Shown: piece after piece, positions 14,762-23,176 of the stretch
How positions within the stretch are numbered: position 1 is the first letter of the stretch
How the letters are laid out: every line of letters starts with the position of its first letter
Source of the DNA: Verrucomicrobiia bacterium
Lineage (GTDB): Bacteria > Verrucomicrobiota > Verrucomicrobiia > JABWAM01
Length of the DNA stretch: 45,568 nt
Reading direction: 5' to 3'
NCBI GenBank assembly: GCA_020849895.1
Contig: JADZFN010000037.1
Coordinates: 1 to 45,568, forward strand
Program-made: the position numbers and the translations under genes
The notes under the pieces: generated by a model
The model's database searches: none
The model's input: only the letters and a program-made list of their open reading frames with translations
What the model was told of the DNA's origin: nothing

Positions 14762-16726
14762 ATGATCCCCGTCCTGCTCGCCCTGCTCGCTCTGCTCCTC
14801 ACGGGCGGACTTGCCGCGGCGTGGTCGTGTCCGCGCGGGGCGAGCCGTATCGCAGCAGGCGGAACGGCGGTCGCGGGACTGCTTTCGGGGGCGACGGCGG
14901 TGCAAACGCTGGCAGGCGCGGCACCGGCGGCGTTGACGCTCCCGTGGTCGGTGCCACTCGGGGCGTTCTCGATGGGGATGGACCCGCTCTCGGCGTGGTT
15001 CGTTCTCGCGCTGGCGTTCCTCGCGCCGCTCGCGGCGGTCTTCGGGGTGGGCTCCCTCCGTGACGAGGAGGCGTCGAGACGGGCGCGAACGGCGTGGGGC
15101 TGGTTCAACCTGCTGGTCGCCTCGATGCTCCTCACGCTCACGGCGCGGAATGGGATGCTCTTCCTCGCAGCGTGGGAGATGATGACGCTCTCCTCGTTCT
15201 TTCTCGTCATGCATGAGCACGAACGCGCCTCGACACGCGACGCGGGCTGGATCTACCTCGTGGCTTCGCACGTGGGGACGGCGTTTCTCTTCGCCTTCTT
15301 CGTGATCCTCGGGCGAGGAACGACGATGGACTTCACGGCGTTCGGTCCTCCCGCGACGGGTGGTGCGCTTTTCCTCCTCGCGCTGGTCGGCTTCGGGACG
15401 AAGGCGGGGCTCGCGCCGCTTCACGTCTGGCTACCCGAGGCGCACCCGGCGGCGCCGTCACACGTTTCCGCGCTGATGTCAGGCGTGATGATCAAGTTGG
15501 GGATCTACGGATTGCTCCGGACGCTCGATTTTCTCGGAGAACCTCAGGCGTGGTGGGGCTGGCTGCTGGTGGTCGCGGGGACCGTGAGCGCGGGGTTCGG
15601 CGTGCTGCTGGCGCTCGGCCAGCGCGATCTCAAGCGGCTGCTCGCCTACAGCAGCGTGGAGAACGTCGGGATCCTCGCGGCGGGCCTCGGGCTGGGGGTG
15701 ATCGCCGCGCGCGGCGGGCATCCTCTCGCAGCGGCGCTCGCCGTGGCGGGCGCGCTGATCCACATCTGGAACCACGCGTGTTTCAAGAGTCTGCTGTTCC
15801 TCGGCGCGGGGGCGGTGCGCCACGCGGCGGGGACAACCGATCTCGACCTCCTGGGCGGACTGCTCAAGCGGATGCCGGTCACCGGAGCGAGTTTCCTCGC
15901 AGGCGCGGCGGCCCTCGCGGCATTGCCGCCGCTCGGCGGATTCTTGGGCGAATTCCTGATCCTGCTCGCCGCCCTTCGTCTCGCCCTCTTCGGCGGCATG
16001 AGCGAACTCGGCGCCGGCGCGCTCGCGATCGCGGGGCTGGGACTGGCCGGAGGGTTGGCGGCGGCCTGCTTTGCGCGCGCGGCAGGGATGGCTTTCCTCG
16101 GCGAACCGCGCGCTCCGGGCGCCGCGGGCGCGCGCGAGGCGTCGAAGTGGATGACGCGCCCGATGGAGGCGCTCGCCACGACGACGCTTGCGGCGTCCCT
16201 CTTCGCGCCGCTGGCACTGCGGGCCGCCGGCGCGCTGGTGCGCAACATGTCCTGGCTTCCGGACGGCGCCGCCTCCTCTCTCGCAGGCTGCGGACGAGTC
16301 GTGTGGGGAGTCTGTCTCGGCTCGGCGCTGCTCGTGGGACTTTCGGCCACGGTGTTTCTCTTCCGCGCGCGCCGGCGGCGCGGACGGCCGACGCGCGCGG
16401 CGGGGACGTGGGACTGCGGCTACGCAGCGCCCACCGCGAGGATGCAGTACACCGCGTCGTCGTTCAGCGAACCGCTGACGAGTTTGTTCCGCGCCGTCGT
16501 GCGTCCGGGCGAACGGGCGCGGCCGCCCGAGAAGCGGTTCCCCGCGCCGAGCGCGTTTTCGAGCACGGGCAAGGACCTTTTCCGCGGCCGCGTCTTCGTT
16601 CCGGTTTTCCGCGCGGTGAGCGAGGCGGCGGAGTGGGTGCGCCGTCTGCAACAGGGGCGCGCGCAGCTTTACGTGCTCTATGTGGCGCTCGCGGCGCTGG
16701 CGCTTCTGGTCTGGAAACTGCGATGA
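14762..16726 (+). CDS. ehrA: Ehr complex antiporter-like membrane subunit A (HyfB/HycC/NuoL-like)
   Basis: 654 residues with about 14-16 membrane helices. The core shows the proton-translocating antiporter signature of complex I and group 4 hydrogenases: LVGFGTKAGLAPLHVWLPEA then VSALMSGVMIKLGIYGLL, including the conserved channel lysines, and AYSSVENVGILAAGLGLGV. The C-terminal loop has the HyfB-type GTWDCGYAAPTARMQYTASS segment. It is the first of six tightly packed genes (ATGA overlap with the next) and is coupled to the HTH-EIIA gene upstream. It is expected in the cytoplasmic membrane, translocating H+ or Na+ linked to the redox chemistry of the soluble arm. The ehrA name is assigned from the complex type. 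Confidence 0.88.
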   Translation: MIPVLLALLALLLTGGLAAAWSCPRGASRIAAGGTAVAGLLSGATAVQTLAGAAPAALTLPWSVPLGAFSMGMDPLSAWFVLALAFLAPLAAVFGVGSLRDEEASRRARTAWGWFNLLVASMLLTLTARNGMLFLAAWEMMTLSSFFLVMHEHERASTRDAGWIYLVASHVGTAFLFAFFVILGRGTTMDFTAFGPPATGGALFLLALVGFGTKAGLAPLHVWLPEAHPAAPSHVSALMSGVMIKLGIYGLLRTLDFLGEPQAWWGWLLVVAGTVSAGFGVLLALGQRDLKRLLAYSSVENVGILAAGLGLGVIAARGGHPLAAALAVAGALIHIWNHACFKSLLFLGAGAVRHAAGTTDLDLLGGLLKRMPVTGASFLAGAAALAALPPLGGFLGEFLILLAALRLALFGGMSELGAGALAIAGLGLAGGLAAACFARAAGMAFLGEPRAPGAAGAREASKWMTRPMEALATTTLAASLFAPLALRAAGALVRNMSWLPDGAASSLAGCGRVVWGVCLGSALLVGLSATVFLFRARRRRGRPTRAAGTWDCGYAAPTARMQYTASSFSEPLTSLFRAVVRPGERARPPEKRFPAPSAFSSTGKDLFRGRVFVPVFRAVSEAAEWVRRLQQGRAQLYVLYVALAALALLVWKLR

Positions 16727-17649
16727 GCGCCGCGGCGATCCTCCATCTCCTGATCGCGTTCGCGCTCGCCCCGCTGATGACAGGCGTGGCGAACCGCGTG
16801 AAGGCGGGCTTTGCGGGACGGACCGGCGCACCGGTCCTTCAACCATACTACGACCTGGCCAGGCTCCTTCGGAAGGGCGCGGTCTACAGCACGACAACGA
16901 CCTGGGTCTTCCGCCTAGGTCCGTGCCTGGGCGTCGCAGGCGCGGCGGCGGCGCTGGTCGTGGCCCCGTGGGGCGGAGGCAGGGCGACGCTCGCATTCGA
17001 CGGGGACCTCTTGTTCTTCGCGGCGGCGCTGGCGCTGGCCCGGTTCGGGACGATCCTTGCAGCGCTCGACACGGGATCGGCCTTCGAGGGCATGGGGGCG
17101 AGCCGGGAGGCGACGTTCGCGGCCCTGGCCGAGCCCTCGCTGCTCGTGGGCCTGCTTGCCCTGGCGCGAGCGTCGGGCGAGCTCTCGCTTTCAGGGATCT
17201 ATCACGCCCTGACGCCCGGCCATCTCGCGGCGCCGGGCGGCGTCGCGGTGCTCCTCGTGGCGGCGGCATTCGGGATCGTGTTTCTCGCGGAGAACGCGCG
17301 CCTGCCGGTGGACGATCCGAACACGCATCTCGAGTTGACGATGATCCACGAGGCGATGGCCCTCGACCACGGCGGGCCCGACCTCGCGCTGATCCATTAC
17401 GGCGCGGCGCTGAAGTTCTGGGCTTTGGGAACGCTCGTCGCGGGATTCGTGGCGCCGGTGCACGACGGGGCGTGGACGGCGCTCGCGGCGATCCTCGGTG
17501 GGATGTTCCTGCTTTCCGTCGCGGTGGGGGTGGCGGAGTCCGTGATGGCGCGCTTGCGACTCGCGAAGGTCCCGAACTTCCTTGCGGCGGCATTCGCGCT
17601 TTCGGTCCTGGCGCTGCTGCTCTCGGCCCACGCGAAGGGAGGCAGCTAA
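16723..17649 (+). CDS. ehrB: Ehr complex membrane subunit B (HyfC/HycD/NuoH-like)
   Basis: 308 residues, about eight membrane helices. It matches the NuoH/HycD family, the membrane anchor that contacts the quinone- or ferredoxin-side catalytic subunits. Visible signatures are LQPYYDLARLLRKGAVYSTT near the N-terminus, FEGMGASREATFAALAEPSL in the middle, and ARLPVDDPNTHLELTMIHEA near 190-215 with acidic residues in the loop, as in other family members. The start overlaps the preceding stop (ATGA) and the stop overlaps the next start by one base, indicating one operon and coupled translation. Confidence 0.9.
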   Translation: MSAAAILHLLIAFALAPLMTGVANRVKAGFAGRTGAPVLQPYYDLARLLRKGAVYSTTTTWVFRLGPCLGVAGAAAALVVAPWGGGRATLAFDGDLLFFAAALALARFGTILAALDTGSAFEGMGASREATFAALAEPSLLVGLLALARASGELSLSGIYHALTPGHLAAPGGVAVLLVAAAFGIVFLAENARLPVDDPNTHLELTMIHEAMALDHGGPDLALIHYGAALKFWALGTLVAGFVAPVHDGAWTALAAILGGMFLLSVAVGVAESVMARLRLAKVPNFLAAAFALSVLALLLSAHAKGGS

Positions 17650-18293
17650 TGGAAACGTTCGCCGAGGTCCTCATCATCCTCGTGGTCCTCACGAACCTGA
17701 AGCTGCTCGGGTCGAGTCGCGCGACGGCCTGCATTCGAACCGTAGCGGCGCAAGGGGTGCTCCTCGCGGCGCTGCCGCTCGTGACGAGCGGCGACGCGAT
17801 CACGCTCCGGATGATCGCTCAGGCGCTCGTAAGCGGAACGCTGAAGGCGTTCGTGCTGCCCTTCCTCTTGCTGCGAGCGACGCGCGGGGCGCGCGCGGGG
17901 CGCGAGCTCGCGCCCTTCGTCGGCTACACGACTTCGATCCTGCTCGGAGTGGCGCTCATGCCGCTGGCGTTGGCGCTGGGCCGGAAACTGGGCGTGACCG
18001 GCCCTGCGGGAGCGGATCTCCTCGCCCCCGCGGCGCTCTTCACGCTCCTCGTGGGCCTGCTGATAATCGTCTGCCGCAAACAGGCGGTGACTCTGGTGGT
18101 GGGCTACCTCGCGATGGAGAACGGGATTTACGCGATGGGCCTCGCCTTCGCCCAGCGAGAACCGCTGCTCGTCGAGATGGGCATCCTCCTCGATGTCTTC
18201 GCGGCCGTTTTCGTGATGGGTCTCGTGGCCCGCCACATCCACCGGGAGTTCGATACGCTGGACACCGACCGGCTGTCGTCGCTGAAGGGATGA
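17649..18293 (+). CDS. ehrC: Ehr complex membrane subunit C (HyfE-like)
   Basis: 214 residues, about six or seven membrane helices and a cytoplasmic polar C-terminus (REFDTLDTDRLSSLKG). The segment VVGYLAMENGIYAMGLAF, followed by VEMGILLDVFAAVFVMGL, is typical of HyfE/NuoK-like subunits, with conserved glutamates (ENG and VEMG) buried in helices. Length and topology fit HyfE. The start overlaps the previous stop by one base, and the next gene starts four bases inside its end. Likely a structural and ion-translocation subunit. Confidence 0.88.
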   Translation: METFAEVLIILVVLTNLKLLGSSRATACIRTVAAQGVLLAALPLVTSGDAITLRMIAQALVSGTLKAFVLPFLLLRATRGARAGRELAPFVGYTTSILLGVALMPLALALGRKLGVTGPAGADLLAPAALFTLLVGLLIIVCRKQAVTLVVGYLAMENGIYAMGLAFAQREPLLVEMGILLDVFAAVFVMGLVARHIHREFDTLDTDRLSSLKG

Positions 18294-19777
18294 ACCTGCC
18301 CCTCGCCCTCGTCCTGCTTCCGGCGGGCGCCGCGCTCGCGGCTTTCCTGACGCGCGCCGACCGGCCGCGGCGAGTGCTCCTCGTGGCGACAGCGGCCACG
18401 CACGCGGCTCTCGTGATCGCGGGCTGGGCGCGCGGCGCGACCGGCGACGACGCGGAGGCGTGGCTGGGGTTGGGGCCCGCGGAGCTGCCGTTCCTGGCGG
18501 CGACGAGCCTGCTCTTTCTCGCAGCGAGCGTCTACGGCGCGGGCTATCTCGCACGCGAAGCCGCCGCCGAACACGTGGACCACGAGGAAGGGTTTCTGTT
18601 CCAGAACACGCGCGAGGCGGCCTTCACGGGCGGCCTTCTGCTCTTCCTGGCGACGATGAGCCTGGTGGCGGTCAGCCGCCACTTCGGCCTGCTCTGGGTG
18701 GCGGTGGAAGCGACGACGCTCGTCTCCGCGCCGCTGATCTATTTCCATCGCCATCACCGCTCGCTCGAGGCGACGTGGAAATACCTTCTCGTGTGCTCGG
18801 TGGGGATCGCCTTCGCGCTGCTGGGGAACTTCTTCCTCGCCGGCGCGCTGCCGCGGGGCGCAAGCCACGTGCCGATGACACAGGCGGTCCTCGCGGAGAA
18901 CGCCGCGCGGATGAACCCCGCGTGGCTGAAAGCGGCGTTCGTGCTGCTGCTGGTGGGTTACGGGACGAAGATGGGGCTTGCACCGATGCACACGTGGCTT
19001 CCGGACGCGCACAGCGAAGCGCCTTCGATGGTCTCAGCGCTGCTTTCGGGGGCACTGCTGAACGGCGCGCTGCTGGCGATCCTGCGTGCGCACGCAGTGT
19101 GCGTGGCGGCCGGCCTGGGGGATTTTTCGGGCGGGTTGCTGGTGTTTCTCGGACTGGTTTCCATGGGCGTCGCGGCGGCCTTCCTCATTCATCAGACGGA
19201 CTACAAACGGATGCTGGCCTATTCGAGTGTGGAACACATGGGAGTGATGGCGCTCGGCTGGGGCGTCGGCGGCGCGGCGGCGTTCGGTGCCGGGTTGCAC
19301 ATGATGGGGCACGCCTTCACCAAGGGGATGCTCTTCCTCGCGGCAGGGAACCTCCTCGCCATCTGGCGGAGCAAACAGACGAGCGAAGTGCGCGGCGCCC
19401 TGCGCGCCGCACCGGCATCGGGGGCGCTTTGGCTGACGGGATTCCTGGCGATCTCGGGGCTGCCGCCGTTCGGGCTTTTCCTGAGCGAGCTTCGGATCCT
19501 CCAGGGGCTCGTTGCGCACGCGCGGTGGACGGAAACCGCCCTGTTCCTCGCCTTTCTCGCGGTCGTCTTCGTGGCGATGGCGCGCGTCTTCCTGCGCATG
19601 GTGTTCGGGGAACCCTCCGCGAAGGGCGAGACGCCGCTCCGCTTGCGGGAACCGATTTCCGCCGTTCTTCCGCCGCTCGCGCTTGGACTCGGCGCGCTCG
19701 TGCTCGGCGTGTGGATCCCCTCGTGGATTCACTCCGCGCTGCAGGGCATGGGGCTCATGCTGGGAGGAGGGCGATGA
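18290..19777 (+). CDS. ehrD: Ehr complex antiporter-like membrane subunit D (HyfF/NuoN-like)
   Basis: 495 residues, about 13-14 membrane helices. A second antiporter-type subunit: LVGYGTKMGLAPMHTWLPDA then VSALLSGALLNGALLAIL, and LAYSSVEHMGVMALGWGVGG. Compared with EhrA, the lysine of the SG.xxK motif is Asn (LLNGALL), as is frequent in HyfF proteins. The His-rich segment LHMMGHAFTKGMLFLAAGN is typical of the family. Two different antiporter-like subunits, EhrA and EhrD, in the same operon match hydrogenase-4-like architecture. It overlaps both neighbours by four bases. Confidence 0.9.
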   Translation: MNLPLALVLLPAGAALAAFLTRADRPRRVLLVATAATHAALVIAGWARGATGDDAEAWLGLGPAELPFLAATSLLFLAASVYGAGYLAREAAAEHVDHEEGFLFQNTREAAFTGGLLLFLATMSLVAVSRHFGLLWVAVEATTLVSAPLIYFHRHHRSLEATWKYLLVCSVGIAFALLGNFFLAGALPRGASHVPMTQAVLAENAARMNPAWLKAAFVLLLVGYGTKMGLAPMHTWLPDAHSEAPSMVSALLSGALLNGALLAILRAHAVCVAAGLGDFSGGLLVFLGLVSMGVAAAFLIHQTDYKRMLAYSSVEHMGVMALGWGVGGAAAFGAGLHMMGHAFTKGMLFLAAGNLLAIWRSKQTSEVRGALRAAPASGALWLTGFLAISGLPPFGLFLSELRILQGLVAHARWTETALFLAFLAVVFVAMARVFLRMVFGEPSAKGETPLRLREPISAVLPPLALGLGALVLGVWIPSWIHSALQGMGLMLGGGR

Positions 19778-21273
19778 GCGCGACCGCCGCCGGCCCCGGC
19801 CTCCCCGCGCGCAACGCGCGGGCGTTCGCCCTGAAGGACGTCCCGCGCATGAGCGCGGCGGCGTTCCGCGCGTGGTTGATCGAGGGGTGCGAAGCGGGGG
19901 GGCGGATCGCGGCGTGGTTCGCGTACGCGGGCGGAGGATCGCGGGAGATGCTCGCGGTGCTCGCGATGGACGACGAAAGCCTGCTCGAAATCGCCGCGGT
20001 GTCGGTGGGCGATTCCTTCGAGTCCATCACTCCGGTTTGTCCACAGGCGCAGGCGTTCGAGCGGGAGCTCCACGAGCAGTGGGGGATCGAACCCCGGGGG
20101 CATCCCTGGCTGAAGCCTCTGCGGTTTCCGCGGAAAGCAGGCGCGCCCGAAATCGGACGCGCCGATTTCTATCGCATCGAAGGGAGCGAAATTCACGAGG
20201 TCGCAGTGGGGCCGGTGCATGCGGGCGTGATCGAACCCGGTCACTTCCGGTTCCAATGCCACGGCGAACAGGTGCTGCACCTCGAGATTTCGCTCGGCTA
20301 CCAGCATCGCGGCGTGGAACGGGCGCTGAACGCGACGCCTCCGGGTTCACCGAGGTGGCTGGCCGTCGCGGAAACGCTGGCGGGCGACACGACCGTGGGG
20401 CACGCCATGGCGGCCTGCCAACTCCTCGAAGCCTTGTCGGGCCGGGAGCCGCCGGGCCGCGCGATGGCCCTCCGCGGAATCGCGCTCGAACTGGAGCGGC
20501 TCGCAAACCACATCGGCGACCTTGGGGCGCTCGCCAACGACGTGGGCTTCCTCCCGACAGCCTCCTTTTGCGGGCGGCTGCGCGGCGACGCGCTCAACCT
20601 GACCGCGGAATTGTGCGGCAACCGTTTCGGTCGCGGGCTGGTGCGCCCGGGCGGCGTCGCACACGACCTCGATCGAGAACTCTGCGACGCGATGATCGCA
20701 CGACTCGATGCGCTCGAACGCGACACGAACGGCGCCTGCGAGTTGCTCTGGACGACGCCGTCGGCGATGGCGCGCTTCGAGGAGACGGGTCGGCTCTCGC
20801 GCGAAGAAGGCGAGCGTCTCGGGCTGGTGGGGGTCGCGGCGCGGGCATGCGGAATCGGACGCGACACACGGCGCAACTTCCCTTCGGGAATCCATCGCTT
20901 CGAACAAATACCGGTCTGCACGTGGGACAGCGGAGACGTCTTCGCGCGGGCCTATCTGCGCGCGGCGGAGGCGAAGCGTTCCTTCGCGTTTCTCCGGGAG
21001 CAATTGAACGCGCTGCCGGCGGGCAGTCCGCGGATCGCATGCCCGCCGCCCTCGGCCGGCATGGCGGCTGTGTCGCTGATCGAGGGATGGCGCGGAGAAA
21101 TCTGTCACGTCGGCCTCGTTGGCGAAGGGGGACGGCTCCTCGGCTACAAAGTGGTGGATCCTTCGTTTCACAACTGGCTCGGTTTGGCGCTCGCGCTCCG
21201 GGGAGAGGCAATCTCGGATTTCCCGCTCTGCAACAAGAGCTTCAACCTTTCCTACTGCGGACACGACTTATGA
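19774..21273 (+). CDS. ehrL: Ehr large subunit (HycE/HyfG/NuoCD-like) lacking Ni-Fe ligands
   Basis: 499 residues. The N-terminal NuoC-like domain (about 20-125, ending FERELHEQWGIEPRGHPWLK) is fused to a NuoD/HycE-like domain (about 130-499). True hydrogenases have RxCGxC here; in this protein the aligned segment after GYQHRGVERAL is VAETLAGDTTVGHAMA, with no cysteine (residues 198-213). The canonical C-terminal DPCxxC is also absent: the protein ends DFPLCNKSFNLSYCGHDL, with Cys486 and Cys495 in an unrelated spacing. There is no C-terminal extension to be processed, and no hyp maturation gene nearby. It therefore cannot hold a Ni-Fe centre in the usual way and fits Ehr-type complexes, whose reaction is undetermined. 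Confidence 0.88.
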   Translation: MSATAAGPGLPARNARAFALKDVPRMSAAAFRAWLIEGCEAGGRIAAWFAYAGGGSREMLAVLAMDDESLLEIAAVSVGDSFESITPVCPQAQAFERELHEQWGIEPRGHPWLKPLRFPRKAGAPEIGRADFYRIEGSEIHEVAVGPVHAGVIEPGHFRFQCHGEQVLHLEISLGYQHRGVERALNATPPGSPRWLAVAETLAGDTTVGHAMAACQLLEALSGREPPGRAMALRGIALELERLANHIGDLGALANDVGFLPTASFCGRLRGDALNLTAELCGNRFGRGLVRPGGVAHDLDRELCDAMIARLDALERDTNGACELLWTTPSAMARFEETGRLSREEGERLGLVGVAARACGIGRDTRRNFPSGIHRFEQIPVCTWDSGDVFARAYLRAAEAKRSFAFLREQLNALPAGSPRIACPPPSAGMAAVSLIEGWRGEICHVGLVGEGGRLLGYKVVDPSFHNWLGLALALRGEAISDFPLCNKSFNLSYCGHDL

Positions 21274-21298
21274 CCACGAAGGAGGCGGGAGACGCACC

Positions 21299-22084
21299 AT
21301 GATCCGGACGATTCTCGAACGCGCGAGGCAGGGGCGCCGTACGACGCGGTATCCGGAGGGGCTGCCGCCGGCCCTGCCTGCGCGCTTCCTCGGGCGGCCG
21401 GTGATCGAGCGAGGAAACGCAGACGGACCCGGTCCGGATCCGGCCGTTTGCCCGACCGGCGCGCTCCATCTCGGAGCGGACTCTTGCGCCATTGATTTGG
21501 GGACGTGCCTCTTCTGCGGGGCGTGTGCGACGGAACGCGGCCCGTGGAAGATTCGTTTTTCGCGGGACCCCCGCCTCGCCGCGCGAACGCGCGCAGAGCT
21601 GGTCGTCGAGGCGGCGCGCGAAGCGGCGCTGACAGCGACGCTCGACGCGAAGCTGCGGCGGCTCTTCGGACGGAGCCTGAAGCTCCGCCAGGTGAGCGCG
21701 GGAGGCTGCAACGCCTGCGAGGCGGACGTCAACGTGCTGACGACCATCGGCTGGGACCTCGGACGGTTCGGCATCCAGTTCGTGGCGTCTCCGCGCCACG
21801 CGGACGGCCTGCTCGTGACGGGGCCCGTGACGGAAAACATGCGTCTGGCGCTGCGGAAGGCGTGGGACGCGGTGCCCGAGCCGAAGATCGTGATCGCGGT
21901 CGGGGCGTGCGCGATTTCCGGCGGCCCTTATCTCGGGCATCCCGAGACGCACAACGGCTGCGACCGCCTCGTGCCCGTGGACCTTTACATTCCGGGCTGT
22001 CCACCGCATCCGTTGACGATCCTGGATGGCCTGCTCCGACTGTTGGGGAGGTTGGAGGAAGGAGGCCGAAAGACGGGTGGCTGA
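21299..22084 (+). CDS. ehrS: Ehr small subunit with N-terminal ferredoxin domain (HycG/NuoB-like)
   Basis: 261 residues from ATG 21299, preceded by AAGGAGGCGGGAG. Residues 45-80 are a ferredoxin fold with Cys51 (CPTG) and Cys70/73/76 (CLFCGAC): the four ligands of one [4Fe-4S] cluster. The second cluster of a usual 2[4Fe-4S] domain is incomplete. Residues 128-261 are NuoB/HycG-like with the proximal cluster cysteines Cys137 and Cys140 (GGCNACEAD), Cys204 (VGACAISGG) and Cys234 (PGCPPHP). Electrons could thus pass from an external donor via the ferredoxin domain to the proximal cluster next to the large subunit. The fusion of both modules into one chain is notable, since HycF and HycG are separate in formate hydrogenlyase. 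It is the last gene of the operon. Confidence 0.88.
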   Translation: MIRTILERARQGRRTTRYPEGLPPALPARFLGRPVIERGNADGPGPDPAVCPTGALHLGADSCAIDLGTCLFCGACATERGPWKIRFSRDPRLAARTRAELVVEAAREAALTATLDAKLRRLFGRSLKLRQVSAGGCNACEADVNVLTTIGWDLGRFGIQFVASPRHADGLLVTGPVTENMRLALRKAWDAVPEPKIVIAVGACAISGGPYLGHPETHNGCDRLVPVDLYIPGCPPHPLTILDGLLRLLGRLEEGGRKTGG

Positions 22085-22225
22085 CTGTCGTTCCTTGCGC
22101 CGAACGGGAGATGCCTTCTCCGAACGGCTTCGAGGGCGGCACGGTTCGGGCATGTCCTCTTGCGCCGTCCCATTCTGCGCAAAAAGAGCCCTTGAAAAAA
22201 CAGGAAGTCTGCGTTAGAGGTCCAA

Positions 22226-23122
22226 ATGACCCGATTTTTCGGTCCCACTTCTATGGGCGGCCTTTTTCCTTCGTTTCCGATTCGCACCTCGCGCGCCTCC
22301 TGCCTCGCCGCCGCGCTTGCGGGCGCGTTCCTGTTCGCGGGGTGCGCGACCACGCCGCCGCCCGAACCGAAGCAGGCCGCCTTCTGGTATTCGAAGAAGC
22401 CGCTCGCCGGGAGCGCGTGGATGGAGGCAGATCGCGTGGTGGTCGTGATTGAATCCGATGAGGTGGCCGCCCAGATGGTCCACGGAGGGTACGGTTTGTT
22501 CGACGCGCTCGGTGCAAGCCCGGCCAACGCGAGCCCGCCGACGCCGGCGGACGACGTTTCCGCGCAGTTCGCACGCGGGGCGCGATCCGTGCTCGATCGG
22601 CGAGGGATGGCGGACCTTTTCCGGAACAAACTGGAAGAAGCAATCCGAATGCGGACCAAGCACGAGGTGGTGTTCATCCAGAAAACGCCCGGGGAACAGA
22701 CGCCACTCACGTGGTCCCCCTTCGACCGCCTGGTGGTCGTGGCGTTTCATCCGAGCTTCGTGGGCACGGAGTCGTCCGGCGCCGCCCCGCAGGTCATGCT
22801 CAACAGCGACGTGTCCTGGATGGTTTTCCGCGAGCCGTCGCGTTTTCAGCAGCTCTCGTTCGAACGGAACAGCGACCAGTTCGCGCAGAATTGGCGCACG
22901 CGCTACAACACGCTCTGCGACGCCTACAGCTTCTTCTCCTATGAGTCGCCCGCCTACGGGCGTTCGGTGTGGCTCTTCAACGACGGTTTGTTGGTGCGCG
23001 ACGAAATGCGGCGCGCCGTAGACCGGGCGATCCTGCAGATCACCGACGACCTCTTTTCCTCTCCGCTTCCCGCCTTCCGCGTTCAGCCCACGATGCGGCA
23101 GTTGGTCGTGGACGTGTTTTGA
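22226..23122 (+). CDS. Lipoprotein of unknown function
   Basis: 298 residues from ATG 22226, preceded by AGAGG six bases upstream; an in-frame ATG at 22253 is possible. The N-terminus is a lipoprotein signal (RASCLAAALAGAFLFAGCAT) with lipidation at the Cys of LFAGC. The mature part begins with a Pro-rich linker and has no motif I recognise. Repeated strands (ADRVVVVIESDE, FDRLVVVAFHPSF) and helices suggest an alpha/beta fold. It sits between the Ehr operon and the oxidoreductase gene, 140 bases after EhrS, with a weak TTGAAA-type promoter possible around 22,191. A relation to Ehr is not implied beyond position. Confidence 0.7.
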   Translation: MTRFFGPTSMGGLFPSFPIRTSRASCLAAALAGAFLFAGCATTPPPEPKQAAFWYSKKPLAGSAWMEADRVVVVIESDEVAAQMVHGGYGLFDALGASPANASPPTPADDVSAQFARGARSVLDRRGMADLFRNKLEEAIRMRTKHEVVFIQKTPGEQTPLTWSPFDRLVVVAFHPSFVGTESSGAAPQVMLNSDVSWMVFREPSRFQQLSFERNSDQFAQNWRTRYNTLCDAYSFFSYESPAYGRSVWLFNDGLLVRDEMRRAVDRAILQITDDLFSSPLPAFRVQPTMRQLVVDVF

Positions 23123-23176
23123 CGCGGCGCGGCGGCGCCGCGACCCTTCCTTTTCAACGCCTCACGCGAATCTTTC

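Noticed and set aside
17646-18554. Long minus-strand frames opposite the Ehr genes, and similar ones opposite the RND and oxidoreductase genes
   Set aside because: They are mirror frames of GC-rich genes with low-complexity Arg/Gly/His/Pro content and no recognisable motif.
14672-22084. Functional [NiFe] hydrogenase 4 or formate hydrogenlyase
   Set aside because: Both Ni-Fe ligand motifs are absent from the large subunit, and there is no maturation protease, hyp gene or formate dehydrogenase in the window.
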